A model generated the notes under the pieces. The model worked only from the letters and a program-made list of their open reading frames with translations. It made no database searches and was not told where the DNA came from. DNA of 36,251 bases from Bacillota bacterium (GTDB lineage Bacteria; Bacillota; Clostridia; Lachnospirales; Cellulosilyticaceae), in assembly GCA_023410675.1 (NCBI GenBank), contig JAEYPM010000082.1, forward strand, positions 1 to 36,251. The letters are read 5' to 3'. Below, piece by piece: positions 8,338 through 17,125 of this stretch (position 1 is the first letter of the stretch; every line of letters begins with the position of its first letter). The translations under genes and the position numbers were made by a program.

Positions 8338-9186
8338 TTAATATTTCCCTTGGCATCCACAAACAGTCATTCGATTCTTTACAAGTTGTTTTACATTTTC
8401 TTTAGCTGCTTTTAGGTATACCTTTGGATCAAATACTTCAGGGTCTGATCTCAAAACTGATTTCACCCCATTACTAAAAGCAACTCTTAGCTCTGTAGCA
8501 AAATTAATTTTGCAGATTCCTTCTTCAATACATTTTATCACATCACGGTCTAAAAGTCCTGATGCACCATGCAAAACAAGAGGAATATCTACTAATTTTC
8601 GAATTTCAATGAGCCTATCTATATCTAACTGAGGTATTCCTTTATAAAACCCATGTGCAGTTCCTATAGCCACTGCAAAAGATGTAATACCTGTTCTATC
8701 TACAAATTCTTTCGCTTGTTTTGGATCTGTGTATGCAGCATCCTTAACAACTAAATCATCTTCTTTTCCGCCTACTTTTCCAAGCTCACCCTCTACTGGG
8801 ATATTATTTGGCATAGCTGCATCAACAACTCTTTTAGTGAGCTCAATATTTCCTTCAAAGTCAAGGTGTGAGCCGTCAATCATTAAAGAAGTATAGCCTT
8901 CTCGAAGTGCTTGCATAGCTAACTCAAAACTACTTCCATGATCTAAATGCAGTGCCACAGGCACTGTTGCGTCTTCTGCTGCGGTTTTTACGCTGGAATA
9001 AAACTGTTTTAAGTTTGCATATTTTACTGTTGAAGGTGTGGTTTGAAGGATAATGGGTGCCCCAAGTTCTTGGGCTGCTTCTATTGCTGCAAGTACCATT
9101 TCCATATTTTCTACATTAAATGCCCCAACAGCATACTTTTCTTTTTGAGCGTTTTCTAGTAATTTCTGTGATGTAACGAGTGGCAT
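8338..9186 (-). CDS. Class II ketose-bisphosphate aldolase (GatY/KbaY/Fba type)
   Basis: This 282-residue zinc aldolase has the class II signature: catalytic Asp82 and zinc His83 in HLDHGSS, the VEGELGKVGG segment, and later zinc histidines in GTAHGFYKG and VLHGASG. Its length matches GatY/KbaY. It would cleave tagatose-1,6-bisphosphate (or fructose-1,6-bisphosphate) to DHAP and glyceraldehyde-3-P. Its position as first gene of a LacI-controlled unit near a GatD-like dehydrogenase and a LacC-type kinase favours the catabolic tagatose role over housekeeping glycolysis. The C-terminus is unusual in ending with CGCQGKY. The start follows CAGGAG. Confidence 0.85.
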   Translation of the reverse strand: MPLVTSQKLLENAQKEKYAVGAFNVENMEMVLAAIEAAQELGAPIILQTTPSTVKYANLKQFYSSVKTAAEDATVPVALHLDHGSSFELAMQALREGYTSLMIDGSHLDFEGNIELTKRVVDAAMPNNIPVEGELGKVGGKEDDLVVKDAAYTDPKQAKEFVDRTGITSFAVAIGTAHGFYKGIPQLDIDRLIEIRKLVDIPLVLHGASGLLDRDVIKCIEEGICKINFATELRVAFSNGVKSVLRSDPEVFDPKVYLKAAKENVKQLVKNRMTVCGCQGKY

Positions 9187-9267
9187 ATTTTCATCTCCTG
9201 TTTCTGTCCATTTTGTCTCTATTCCTAGTCAAATGTTAGTAAAATCGGTGTGTATAAGTAAACCAAA

Positions 9268-9283
9268 AGCGAAACGTTTCGCT
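9268..9283. promoter_or_regulatory. LacI-type operator upstream of the aldolase
   Basis: AGCGAAACGTTTCGCT is a perfect 16-base palindrome about ten bases downstream of a strong -10. A bound repressor would block initiation or early elongation. It shares its CGAAACGTTTCG core with 7217-7228. The lack of the TG...CA ends of CcpA cre sites favours a dedicated LacI operator. Confidence 0.8.
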
Positions 9284-9293
9284 CTCTATCCTT

Positions 9294-9322
9294 ACTATAT
9301 CTAATTTCTATTTCTTTGTCAA
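9294..9322 (-). promoter_or_regulatory. Sigma-A-type promoter for aldolase-lacI
   Basis: On the minus strand TTGACA (9322-9317) and TATAGT (9299-9294) are separated by 17 bases. The start of transcription would fall near 9287, just before the operator. The promoter lies immediately after the stop of the preceding binding-protein gene. Confidence 0.8.
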
Positions 9323-9337
9323 TAGATGTTTGCTTAT

Positions 9338-10339
9338 TTATTCATAAAGGACGGCTTTTAAATCTAAATTGTCCATGTTGGTTCTATCATACCATCTAAA
9401 GCCTGTATCAATACGTACTGGCACACTTTCTCCTTTATATATTCTATAAGTTGCTACTACAGCCCTATACCCTATAGTAACTGGATCTTGTGTAATAGCT
9501 CCTGCTACTACACCATTTTTTATTGCATAAAGAAGTGGTCTTCCCGCATCAAAACCAATCAGTTTAATCTTATTGCCATCAAGTCCAAGTTCATTTGCTG
9601 CAATAACAAGCCCTTGAGTTGATCCTTCATTAGCTGCAAAAATACCTTTAATGTCTGGATGTTCTGCTATAATCTCTTTGGCTGCTTCTGCTGATTTTTG
9701 CACATCCCCTTCTCCATACTTTACTGCTACAACCTCAATATTGGGATAACTTTCAGCTATGGTATCTACAAACCCTTTTGTTCGGTTGATACTTGTCTCA
9801 CTGGTGTTATCAGGTACAATAAGTGCAACTTTCCCTTCATTTTTTATAAGGGATGCCATTTTATGTGCTGCTAACTGACCAGCCGCATAATTATCAGTTG
9901 AAACAGTTGTTTTGACCAAATCAGAGTCAATTCCTGAATCAAATGCAATAACGGGAATACCTTTACTGGTTGCTTCTTCAACGAAAGGTACGACTCCTTT
10001 TGCGTCAATGGCTGCTATAGCAAGTGCCTGGGGATTTCTAATTATGGCTTCTTCAATGAGTTGATCTTGAACCTGAATATCACGTTCAGATGGAGGAGCC
10101 TCAAATGTTATCTGCAATCTATAGTCATTGGCTGCTCTTTCTGCCCCTAACTGAACAGCATCCCAGAACCTATCCTCACTTTTGGCTATTAAAGGAATAT
10201 ATATTCTTTCTGGTGTAGGTGTTTGTGGCTTTTGTATTTGTATCACTTGTGTATGTGATGAATATATACTATTTATTTTGACTATGCATAATACCAGTAA
10301 ACCAATAATAATATAGTTCAATACTTCGTATTTTTTCAT
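9338..10339 (-). CDS. Membrane-anchored sugar-binding protein, paralogue of the adjacent ABC binding protein
   Basis: This 333-residue ribose-type (Peripla_BP_4) binding protein resembles its upstream neighbour along its whole length. Examples are GAERAA near the start, AFDSGID against GFDSGVD, and the ending FRWYDRTNM against FKWFDKSNM. The N-terminus differs: residues about 9-27 are hydrophobic (YIIIGLLVLCIVK) without a good lipobox, so it looks like an uncleaved membrane anchor. A terminator-like hairpin separates it from the ABC operon. It could be a second receptor of different affinity for the same importer, or a sugar sensor. The start follows GAGGAAG. Confidence 0.8.
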   Translation of the reverse strand: MKKYEVLNYIIIGLLVLCIVKINSIYSSHTQVIQIQKPQTPTPERIYIPLIAKSEDRFWDAVQLGAERAANDYRLQITFEAPPSERDIQVQDQLIEEAIIRNPQALAIAAIDAKGVVPFVEEATSKGIPVIAFDSGIDSDLVKTTVSTDNYAAGQLAAHKMASLIKNEGKVALIVPDNTSETSINRTKGFVDTIAESYPNIEVVAVKYGEGDVQKSAEAAKEIIAEHPDIKGIFAANEGSTQGLVIAANELGLDGNKIKLIGFDAGRPLLYAIKNGVVAGAITQDPVTIGYRAVVATYRIYKGESVPVRIDTGFRWYDRTNMDNLDLKAVLYE

Positions 10340-10414
10340 GATTACTTCCTCTTTTAATCATCATATAACTTATATTATGTATCACTTTAAGTAGATTATG
10401 CATTGGAGTGACTT

Positions 10415-10454
10415 AAAAAGGTGCTGTAAACTAAGTTCATTTAGTTTACAGCAC
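10415..10454 (-). terminator. Terminator-like hairpin between two binding-protein genes
   Basis: GTGCTGTAAACTAA (10421-10434) and its exact complement (10441-10454) form a perfect 14-base stem with a six-base loop. On the minus strand CTTTTT follows; on the plus strand GTCTTTTT follows, so it could act in both directions. It would end or attenuate the ABC operon before the second binding protein. Confidence 0.85.
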
Positions 10455-10481
10455 GTCTTTTTATATCTATACTAATTAATT

Positions 10482-11504
10482 TTATTCATAAAGAACTTCT
10501 TTGATTGCTGGATCTTCCATGTTTGATTTGTCAAACCATTTGAATCCAGTATCGATAAACTCTGGGTTTTGTTCACCTTTGTATGCTTTGTAAGCTGCTT
10601 CTACAGCTTTATATCCAATACCTACTGGATCCTGTGATACAGCACCAGCTACAATATCATTTTTGATAGCATCAAGAAGTAATTTACCTGAGTCAAATCC
10701 AATAATAACTACGTTGCCAACTTTGTTAAGCTCTTTTGTAGCATTGATAACACCTGCTATTGAACCTTCGTTAGCACCAAACATACCTTTGATATCTGGG
10801 TTTGCTGTCATAATAGCTTTTGCAGCTTCTGTTGATTTTGCATGATCCCCTTCACCATATTGTATGCCTACAACTTCAATGTCTGGGTATTTTTCTTTAA
10901 TTGTATTAACGAATCCATCACGTCTATCTACACCAGTTTTACTTGTTTGGTCGTGTACGATTACACCAACTTTACCTTTTCCACCAATAAGCTCAGCCAT
11001 TTTATCAGCTGCTAATGCTGCTGCTGCATAGTTGTCTGTTGCTGCAGTTGTTTTTACGATTGGGCTATCAACACCTGAGTCAAATCCTACTACAGGAATA
11101 CCTGCTGCTTCTGCTTTTTCAAGGTATGGTGTAGCTGCTTTTGAGTCTAATGCTGCTAACGCAATAGCTTGAGGATTTTTAGCTAAAGCTGCTTGTAACA
11201 TATCAAGCTGTTTATCTACTTGTGTCTCAGACTCTGGACCTTCAAAAGAAATCTCAACGCCATAATCTGCAGCTGCTCTTTCAGCTCCTAATTTAACTGC
11301 TTGCCAGAATTGATGTTGGAATCCTTTAGATATCAGAGGAATAAATATTTTTTCTGATCCTGTATCTGTTGGTGCTGGTGCTTCTGTAGCTGCAGCTGTT
11401 GTAGTATTTTCTACTTCTGGGCTTGGCTCAGTTTTTGGTGTACATCCAGCACCAAGGCCCATAACAAGTGATAATGCAAGACCTAATACTAATGATTTTT
11501 TCAT
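10482..11504 (-). CDS. ABC sugar transporter, lipoprotein substrate-binding protein
   Basis: This 340-residue binding protein has a lipoprotein signal ending near Cys21 (GLGAGC). A Ser/Thr/Glu/Pro/Ala-rich linker to about residue 50 follows, then a two-lobed ribose/galactose-type binding fold (GAERAAADYGVEISFEGPE, IALAALDSKA, GFDSGVD, IIGFDSGK). It is the last gene of the ATPase-permease-binding protein set and would deliver the sugar to the permease outside the membrane. The substrate is unknown. Context offers either a deoxyhexose (neighbouring rhamnose genes) or a hexitol/hexose (downstream LacI set). A strong hairpin follows the stop. Confidence 0.9.
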   Translation of the reverse strand: MKKSLVLGLALSLVMGLGAGCTPKTEPSPEVENTTTAAATEAPAPTDTGSEKIFIPLISKGFQHQFWQAVKLGAERAAADYGVEISFEGPESETQVDKQLDMLQAALAKNPQAIALAALDSKAATPYLEKAEAAGIPVVGFDSGVDSPIVKTTAATDNYAAAALAADKMAELIGGKGKVGVIVHDQTSKTGVDRRDGFVNTIKEKYPDIEVVGIQYGEGDHAKSTEAAKAIMTANPDIKGMFGANEGSIAGVINATKELNKVGNVVIIGFDSGKLLLDAIKNDIVAGAVSQDPVGIGYKAVEAAYKAYKGEQNPEFIDTGFKWFDKSNMEDPAIKEVLYE

Positions 11505-11600
11505 TTTGTTACTCCTTCCATGATGTAAAATGATAAGTATTTATCCTTAACTCAAAACAAGCTATTTAAACTTATATTGAGCTAGAACCATAATGATTGG

Positions 11601-12626
11601 TTAATTTTTGTTTCCTTTTTTACGCATTTTATCAAGTAAAACGGCTAGTACTAAAACACAGCCTGTAATAACGATTTGCCATTCTTGTGCTACACCCATA
11701 ACCTTAAGACCATTTGTTAAGGTACTAATAATAAATGCTCCAATTACTGTACCAAGAACAGTTCCTTCTCCTCCAGCCATAGATGTTCCACCAATAACAA
11801 CTGATGCTATAGCATCCATTTCATAACCTGCTCCAAGTGCTGGTTGTGCTGAGTCAAGACGTGCTGCCATAACAATACCTGCAACACCTACAAAGGCTCC
11901 ATTAAGTGCATAGATAGCAGTTTTCCATTTTGTTACGTTAACACCTGATAATCTTGTAGCTTCTTCATTACTTCCTATTGCAAAAGTATATCTACCCAGT
12001 TTTGTTTTGTTGAGTACTATTCCTGCGATAATCGCCATAAAGATTAATATAAATACACCATTTGGTAAGCTATACCTTCCATTTTCTCCAAGTTTCAAAA
12101 ATGATCCTACTGTAATCTGTCTAAAGCTTGGTGTATCACTGAAATAAATAGGTTTTGTTCCTGAAAGTACTAAAGATAATCCCTTTGTTACCATCATTGT
12201 TCCTAAAGTAGCTATGAAAGGTTGAAGTTTCAATCTAGATACAAGTGATCCACTAATAAAACCACAAAATGTACCTGTAAGGATTCCAACTATAATACCA
12301 AGCCACATGGGTAGTCCAGCATTTGTAATTGTTACTCCTGCCATAACCGATGAAAATGTCATAACAGTACCTATAGATAAGTCAATACCACCTGTTACAA
12401 TAACAAATAAAATACCAAGTGCTAAAATACCATTAACACATGTAGAAAGCATAATGGATACAACGTTATCAAAAGTTAAGAAATAAGGTGAAGCGAATGA
12501 AAAGAAAATAAGCAAAATAATCAGCGCACCAAAAGCTAAAAACTGTTGAAGATTAGCAGGATTCAAAAGCTTTTTCTTTAAGTCGGTTTGCTGCTCTGCT
12601 GCCGTGTTATCTACTGTCTTTGCCAT
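11601..12626 (-). CDS. ABC sugar transporter permease (RbsC family)
   Basis: This 341-residue integral membrane protein shows the RbsC/BPD_transp_2 pattern: an N-terminal cytosolic stretch, a first helix near LAFGALIILLIFFSF, the family motif TGGIDLSIGTVM, and later GSNEEATRLSGVNV and VIGGTSMAGGEGTVLGTVIG segments that contact the ATPase. It starts after AAGGAG, 36 bases behind the ATPase gene. One permease gene is present, consistent with a homodimer as in ribose importers. Confidence 0.92.
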   Translation of the reverse strand: MAKTVDNTAAEQQTDLKKKLLNPANLQQFLAFGALIILLIFFSFASPYFLTFDNVVSIMLSTCVNGILALGILFVIVTGGIDLSIGTVMTFSSVMAGVTITNAGLPMWLGIIVGILTGTFCGFISGSLVSRLKLQPFIATLGTMMVTKGLSLVLSGTKPIYFSDTPSFRQITVGSFLKLGENGRYSLPNGVFILIFMAIIAGIVLNKTKLGRYTFAIGSNEEATRLSGVNVTKWKTAIYALNGAFVGVAGIVMAARLDSAQPALGAGYEMDAIASVVIGGTSMAGGEGTVLGTVIGAFIISTLTNGLKVMGVAQEWQIVITGCVLVLAVLLDKMRKKGNKN

Positions 12627-12662
12627 TTTTTTGTCTCCTTCTTACATAAAGTATATATATTT

Positions 12663-14168
12663 TTAAGCTTCTCTCTTTGTTGCAAATTGCATGATTGTTT
12701 CTTGATTTGCACTATTAATATCTAATTCTCCAGTTATACGTCCTTCACACATAACAACAATTCTATTGCTCATACGTAAAATTTCTGGAAGCTCTGATGA
12801 AATCATGATGATTGATTTCCCTTCTTTTGCAAGTTCTGATAGAAGCTTATATATTTCACTTTTTGCTCCTACGTCTATCCCTTTAGTAGGCTCATCAAAT
12901 ATTAAGATATCACAATCTCTTAATAGCCATTTTGCAACAACTACTTTTTGTTGATTTCCACCTGATAGGTTTCTTACTTTTTGCTTTGTGCTTGGTGTCT
13001 TAATACTTAGTTTATTGACATATTCTTCAGATGTTTTTGTAACACTGTTCATGTTGGTAAAACCAAACTTATTTGTGTATCTATCAACAGAAGCAAGTGC
13101 TATATTTTGCTCTACTGTTTCACCAAGTGTAAGTCCATAACGTTTTCTATCTTCAGATAAATAACCTATACCATGTGCAACAGCATGTTCTGGTCTTAAT
13201 ATAGTTGCTTTCTGTCCATTAATATATATTTCTCCAGAATCATATTTATCTGCACCAAAAATAGCTCTTGCTACTTCTGTTCTTCCAGCACCCATAAGTC
13301 CTGAAAATCCAAGTATTTCACCTTTATATAATTTGAAGCTTACATCTTTTATTACGTCGCCTCTTTTAAGGTTTTTAACTTCTAATACGACCTTACTATG
13401 ATCTGTATAATTATGTTCATTAGCCGTTTCATAGATGGTTCTTCCTACCATCATATTGATAACCTCTTGAATTTCAACATCCTTAGTAACTACTGTATTG
13501 ACATAAGTTCCGTCACGCATAACCGTGATTCTATCAGTAATTCTTTTGATTTCATCCATTCTGTGTGAAATATATACAATGCCAACACCCTTTGCCTTAA
13601 GTCGCTCAATCATCTTAAAGAGCTCATCAATCTCTGACTCTGTTAATGCTGTAGTCGGTTCATCCATAACTAATATTGATGAATCAAACGAAAGTGCTCT
13701 TGCTATTTCAACCATTTGCTGCATAGCAACTGTCAATTTGCCAACCTTAACTTTTGGATCTAGTTTAAGATTTAAAGAATCAAATAACTTCTGAGCACGT
13801 TTATTGGCTTCTTGGTCATTAACAAATACCTTGTTTTTCCCCATGAACTCACGTCCAATAAACATATTTTGTGCAACAGTTAAGTGTGGCATTAAGTTAA
13901 GCTCTTGGTGCACAATACAAATACCTAGTTCTTGTGCTTCCTTTGTATTATTTAAATCAATTTCTTTACCTTTATAAATAACACTTCCGCCATCCTTTTT
14001 ATGAACACCTGTAAGAACTTTCATAAGTGTAGACTTCCCTGCACCATTTTCACCAACTAAAGCATGGACTTCCCCTGCTCTTAAATTAAATTTGCATTTA
14101 TCTAGTGCATGAACTCCTGGAAAGAATTTATCTATGTCTTCCATAACCAATATCGTTTTATCGTTCAA
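12663..14168 (-). CDS. ABC sugar transporter ATPase, tandem domains (RbsA family)
   Basis: This protein of about 501 residues carries two nucleotide-binding domains. The first has Walker A GENGAGKST, a degenerate signature (LTVAMQQ) and Walker B ILVMDEPT. The second has a degenerate Walker A (GLMGAGRTE), a canonical LSGGNQQK signature and ILIFDEPT. This asymmetry is normal for monosaccharide importers of this class. I chose the TTG at 14168, six bases after GGAGGTG; the first ATG lies eight codons further in. It is the first gene of the importer operon, about 160 bases after the membrane-anchored sensor protein. Confidence 0.9.
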   Translation of the reverse strand: MNDKTILVMEDIDKFFPGVHALDKCKFNLRAGEVHALVGENGAGKSTLMKVLTGVHKKDGGSVIYKGKEIDLNNTKEAQELGICIVHQELNLMPHLTVAQNMFIGREFMGKNKVFVNDQEANKRAQKLFDSLNLKLDPKVKVGKLTVAMQQMVEIARALSFDSSILVMDEPTTALTESEIDELFKMIERLKAKGVGIVYISHRMDEIKRITDRITVMRDGTYVNTVVTKDVEIQEVINMMVGRTIYETANEHNYTDHSKVVLEVKNLKRGDVIKDVSFKLYKGEILGFSGLMGAGRTEVARAIFGADKYDSGEIYINGQKATILRPEHAVAHGIGYLSEDRKRYGLTLGETVEQNIALASVDRYTNKFGFTNMNSVTKTSEEYVNKLSIKTPSTKQKVRNLSGGNQQKVVVAKWLLRDCDILIFDEPTKGIDVGAKSEIYKLLSELAKEGKSIIMISSELPEILRMSNRIVVMCEGRITGELDINSANQETIMQFATKREA

Positions 14169-14258
14169 GCTTTTCACCTCCAAATTTACATGCCCCTTTA
14201 ACTTTCATTTTTTCCGCACCATATCTTTATTTTACTGTGATTGTGTGGTTTTTTTGTT

Positions 14259-14296
14259 GATTATTTAATGATAATAGTTTAAAATACGATTATTTT
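14259..14296. promoter_or_regulatory. Possible activator sites upstream of the ABC operon
   Basis: The octamer GATTATTT occurs at 14259-14266 and 14289-14296, a start-to-start distance of 30 bases (about three helical turns). It lies in the AT-rich gap between the sensor protein and the importer genes, where an AraC-type response regulator could bind. The motif is short and AT-rich, so chance is a real possibility. No clear terminator was found in this gap. Confidence 0.25.
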
Positions 14297-14330
14297 CCCA
14301 CAAAGTCATAAAACTATACACATCTATAAG

Positions 14331-15311
14331 CTATTTTATAATTGGAAAAAGCAATTTTTGGTTTTCCGTAAGATATAAACTATCTTTATCAATAAATTTA
14401 TAGCCTGTGTTTAAAAAGCTTGGAACTGCTTTACCCTTTTTAGCTTCTATCGCACACTTTACTGACAAATAGCCCATATTAAATGGTTTTTGAACAATAA
14501 TAGCATCCATAATCTCTTTTTCTAATGCATAGATAATGGTCTTCGAGCTATCAAAACCGACTACTTTTATATCACTGCTCATACCAAGCTCAAAAATGGC
14601 ATCACATATACCATCTGCTGTCTGCTGGTTTGCTCCTATTATAGCTTTAACATTTGGATAATCTTTTATTACGTTTTTTGCAGTCTTATAAGAACCTTCT
14701 ACAGTTCCATCAGAGTACACTGTTGGTAATACATTTATTTTGGGATATTTTTGCATTTCTTTCTTGTATCCTTCTTCCCTCTCTTTTGCTGTGCTCACGC
14801 CTTCTACAAAGTTAATCATAATAACCTCACCCTCTTGTGCTATATTTTGAGCAACATAGCGTGCTAGGGCTCCTGATGCTTCAATATTATTTGTTCCAAT
14901 GTGACTCACTACTTCTACACCTTCAGTCTTAGAATCCACTGTCACTAATGTAATTTTTTCCTTCTTTGCCTTCTCAATAAGCCCAGCTAACGCCTCTGTA
15001 TTTGCAGCTGCAAGTAAAATAATGTCTGGATGCTGCTCAATTGTTTCCTCCAATATTGTTTTTTGTATATCTATATCCTTTTCATAATAAGGACCTTTCA
15101 CTTCAAGTAAGGCATTTTCTTCTTTTGCTGCAAGTTCCATCCCCATCTTCACTGTTTCCCAAAAGTCAAAATCTGGATTTATTGATTTAGAAATAAACAC
15201 AATGTTATATTGTTCTTTATGGTTTATTTTAATAAACAATAAAACTAAAAAAACAATTACTATAACTGTAAGTATCCATAACAAAGACTTATTTTTATAA
15301 AACTGCCTCAT
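14331..15311 (-). CDS. Membrane-anchored sugar-binding protein, probable co-sensor of the adjacent kinase
   Basis: This 326-residue protein has one N-terminal membrane helix (residues about 9-27, LLWILTVIVIVFLVLLF) with no lipobox cysteine. An extracellular ribose-type binding fold follows (FDFWETVKMGMELAA, DIILLAAANTEALAG, VVGFDSSKT). It is encoded directly after a LytS/YesM-type kinase and a YesN-type regulator. In clostridia a membrane-bound binding protein (XylFII) is known to pair with LytS and YesN for xylose perception, and this gene set has the same parts. Its sequence is clearly less close to the two transport-type binding proteins at 9338 and 10482 than they are to each other, which supports sensing rather than uptake. 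The sugar sensed is unknown. Confidence 0.8.
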   Translation of the reverse strand: MRQFYKNKSLLWILTVIVIVFLVLLFIKINHKEQYNIVFISKSINPDFDFWETVKMGMELAAKEENALLEVKGPYYEKDIDIQKTILEETIEQHPDIILLAAANTEALAGLIEKAKKEKITLVTVDSKTEGVEVVSHIGTNNIEASGALARYVAQNIAQEGEVIMINFVEGVSTAKEREEGYKKEMQKYPKINVLPTVYSDGTVEGSYKTAKNVIKDYPNVKAIIGANQQTADGICDAIFELGMSSDIKVVGFDSSKTIIYALEKEIMDAIIVQKPFNMGYLSVKCAIEAKKGKAVPSFLNTGYKFIDKDSLYLTENQKLLFPIIK

Positions 15312-15367
15312 AGGGTTTAAACCTTCCTTTTTTATATTTGTTTCCTCTGTTTATATTTGTTTGTTTC

Positions 15368-17116
15368 TTAATCTTTAAGTGCTGGTATTTTAACATATAC
15401 CTTTGTCCACGTTCCAAGTTTACTTTCATAGTGAAGACCATAATCTTCTCCATAATATACCTTAAGTCTTTGATGGACATTTTTAACGGCCACCCCTCCG
15501 TTTTTTAATGAGAGTGTCGTTGGATTTATAAGTATCTGATCAATTTGCTCTTTTGTCATACCTTTTCCATTGTCTTCTACAATAAAATAAATAGCTTCTC
15601 CTTCTTTAGTCGCACTTATTTTAATATGTCCCCCTGTCTCCGAGTCCTTTATCCCATGATACAGGGCATTTTCTACTAAAGGTTGTAAGGTAATCTTGAC
15701 AATTTTGTAATCATATACACTAGGGTCTATATCCATACTATAGGAAAGTTTATTTTCATAACGTATCTTTTGTATCAGTAAGTAGTATTTTACATGTTCT
15801 ATCTCAGAGAAAATAGAAATAACCTCTGCACCCTTGCTTAAGCTTAGCCTAAAATACCTTGCTAGTGCTGCGGTCATGTGTACAACTTTTGTGTGTTCTT
15901 CTCGCTCAGCCAGCCAAATAATCGTGTCTAATGCATTATAAAGAAAATGAGGATTAATTTGTGCCTGCAAGATCATAAGTTCACTTTTCCTAAGCATCTT
16001 TTCATTTTCTTTTATTTTATCTAGGAGGTTTCTTATCTCTAAAAGCATTTTGCTAAAAGACCTTGATAAACTTTGCAATTCTATTGTTTCGCTATCTATG
16101 GGGATGTCTATATCTAAAGCACCTTTTTCTACCTCAAGCATAATATTTTCAAGGTCTAAAATAGGCTTAGAAATTTGCATGGCTATACTTTGAGATATAA
16201 AATAGGCGAGGATTGTACATAAAATCGACATAGCCAAAATGGTGAGCATAATCTCTGTTCCAGAAGTTAAAAGCTCATCTAAATAAGATACTGCAACAAC
16301 ACTCCAACCAATATTATCTAGATTGTGTACTGTAACATGTTTATCTTTGATAATAGTGCTTCCTTCTGTTTGCTGATTGAAACTTAAAACTTCTTCCTCC
16401 TTGAGTCCAGAATAAATAAGTTGTTGACTCGGATGATAGATAATATCTTTGTTTTTACTAATAATGTAGACATACCCTCTATTGCCTAGTGTAATTTCAC
16501 TACAGATATCTGATAGATTTTTATAGCTCATATCTATAAGCATCACACCCAGTAACTCATTTGTCTCTTTATCAATAATTGCACTACTTAGAGAAAATAC
16601 CCATTTCCCATTGCCCACGATATAGTTTTGAACATGAGAAGATGTTAATATAGCTTTCCCTGGATTCTTAATTGCTTGATCATACCAGTTCATATGTTTT
16701 ATATCTGCATAATCTTTAATACGGTAACGATCATTATCTAATAATGTCGTCCCATTTTCTCCAAAAATAATGATGGACTCTATATCATTTGCCATGTCAG
16801 CATTGAGTTTGAACCTTTCCAGCCAATTGTTTTTTAACACCAATTGGGTCGTTTCCTCTCTTCTTAAAATATTTTGAATGTCTTCATCCTGTGCTAATAC
16901 CCATGATACTTTTTTCATATGATTGACATAGCTTTCAATATTTCTTCCAACCTGCTTGCTAATTTCATAAGAATAAATATGTGCATTTTTCTTAGTTACC
17001 TGTGAAAATTTAATAATAAAAAACAAATCTAAAATAATAATGATAGCTATTATGAGCATGAAAAAATGAGCAAAAATTTTATGACGAATATTTTGAGCTC
17101 CATGCTTTTTTATCAT
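15368..17116 (-). CDS. LytS/YesM-family sensor histidine kinase
   Basis: This 582-residue membrane kinase has transmembrane helices at about 14-37 and 287-311 that bracket an extracellular region of Cache type. A HAMP linker (about 311-365) follows, with the phospho-acceptor His390 in QINPHFLYNAL. The ATPase domain has its N-box at QPLVENALYHGI (478-489) and its G-box at DNGKGM (515-520). It starts after AGAGGTGACCT, ten bases behind the response regulator. It should autophosphorylate on sensing sugar, probably with the following membrane-anchored binding protein, and pass phosphate to the regulator. Confidence 0.92.
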   Translation of the reverse strand: MIKKHGAQNIRHKIFAHFFMLIIAIIIILDLFFIIKFSQVTKKNAHIYSYEISKQVGRNIESYVNHMKKVSWVLAQDEDIQNILRREETTQLVLKNNWLERFKLNADMANDIESIIIFGENGTTLLDNDRYRIKDYADIKHMNWYDQAIKNPGKAILTSSHVQNYIVGNGKWVFSLSSAIIDKETNELLGVMLIDMSYKNLSDICSEITLGNRGYVYIISKNKDIIYHPSQQLIYSGLKEEEVLSFNQQTEGSTIIKDKHVTVHNLDNIGWSVVAVSYLDELLTSGTEIMLTILAMSILCTILAYFISQSIAMQISKPILDLENIMLEVEKGALDIDIPIDSETIELQSLSRSFSKMLLEIRNLLDKIKENEKMLRKSELMILQAQINPHFLYNALDTIIWLAEREEHTKVVHMTAALARYFRLSLSKGAEVISIFSEIEHVKYYLLIQKIRYENKLSYSMDIDPSVYDYKIVKITLQPLVENALYHGIKDSETGGHIKISATKEGEAIYFIVEDNGKGMTKEQIDQILINPTTLSLKNGGVAVKNVHQRLKVYYGEDYGLHYESKLGTWTKVYVKIPALKD

Positions 17117-17125
17117 AGGTCACCT

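Noticed and set aside
7889..8341. Plus-strand frame of 150 codons over lacI
   Set aside because: It is antisense to a well-supported LacI gene, has no recognisable domain, and looks like a mirror of coding bias.
9268..9283. Reading the palindrome as a CcpA cre site
   Set aside because: It lacks the usual TG...CA ends, and a matching site plus a local lacI gene favour a dedicated operator. Genome-wide data could change this.
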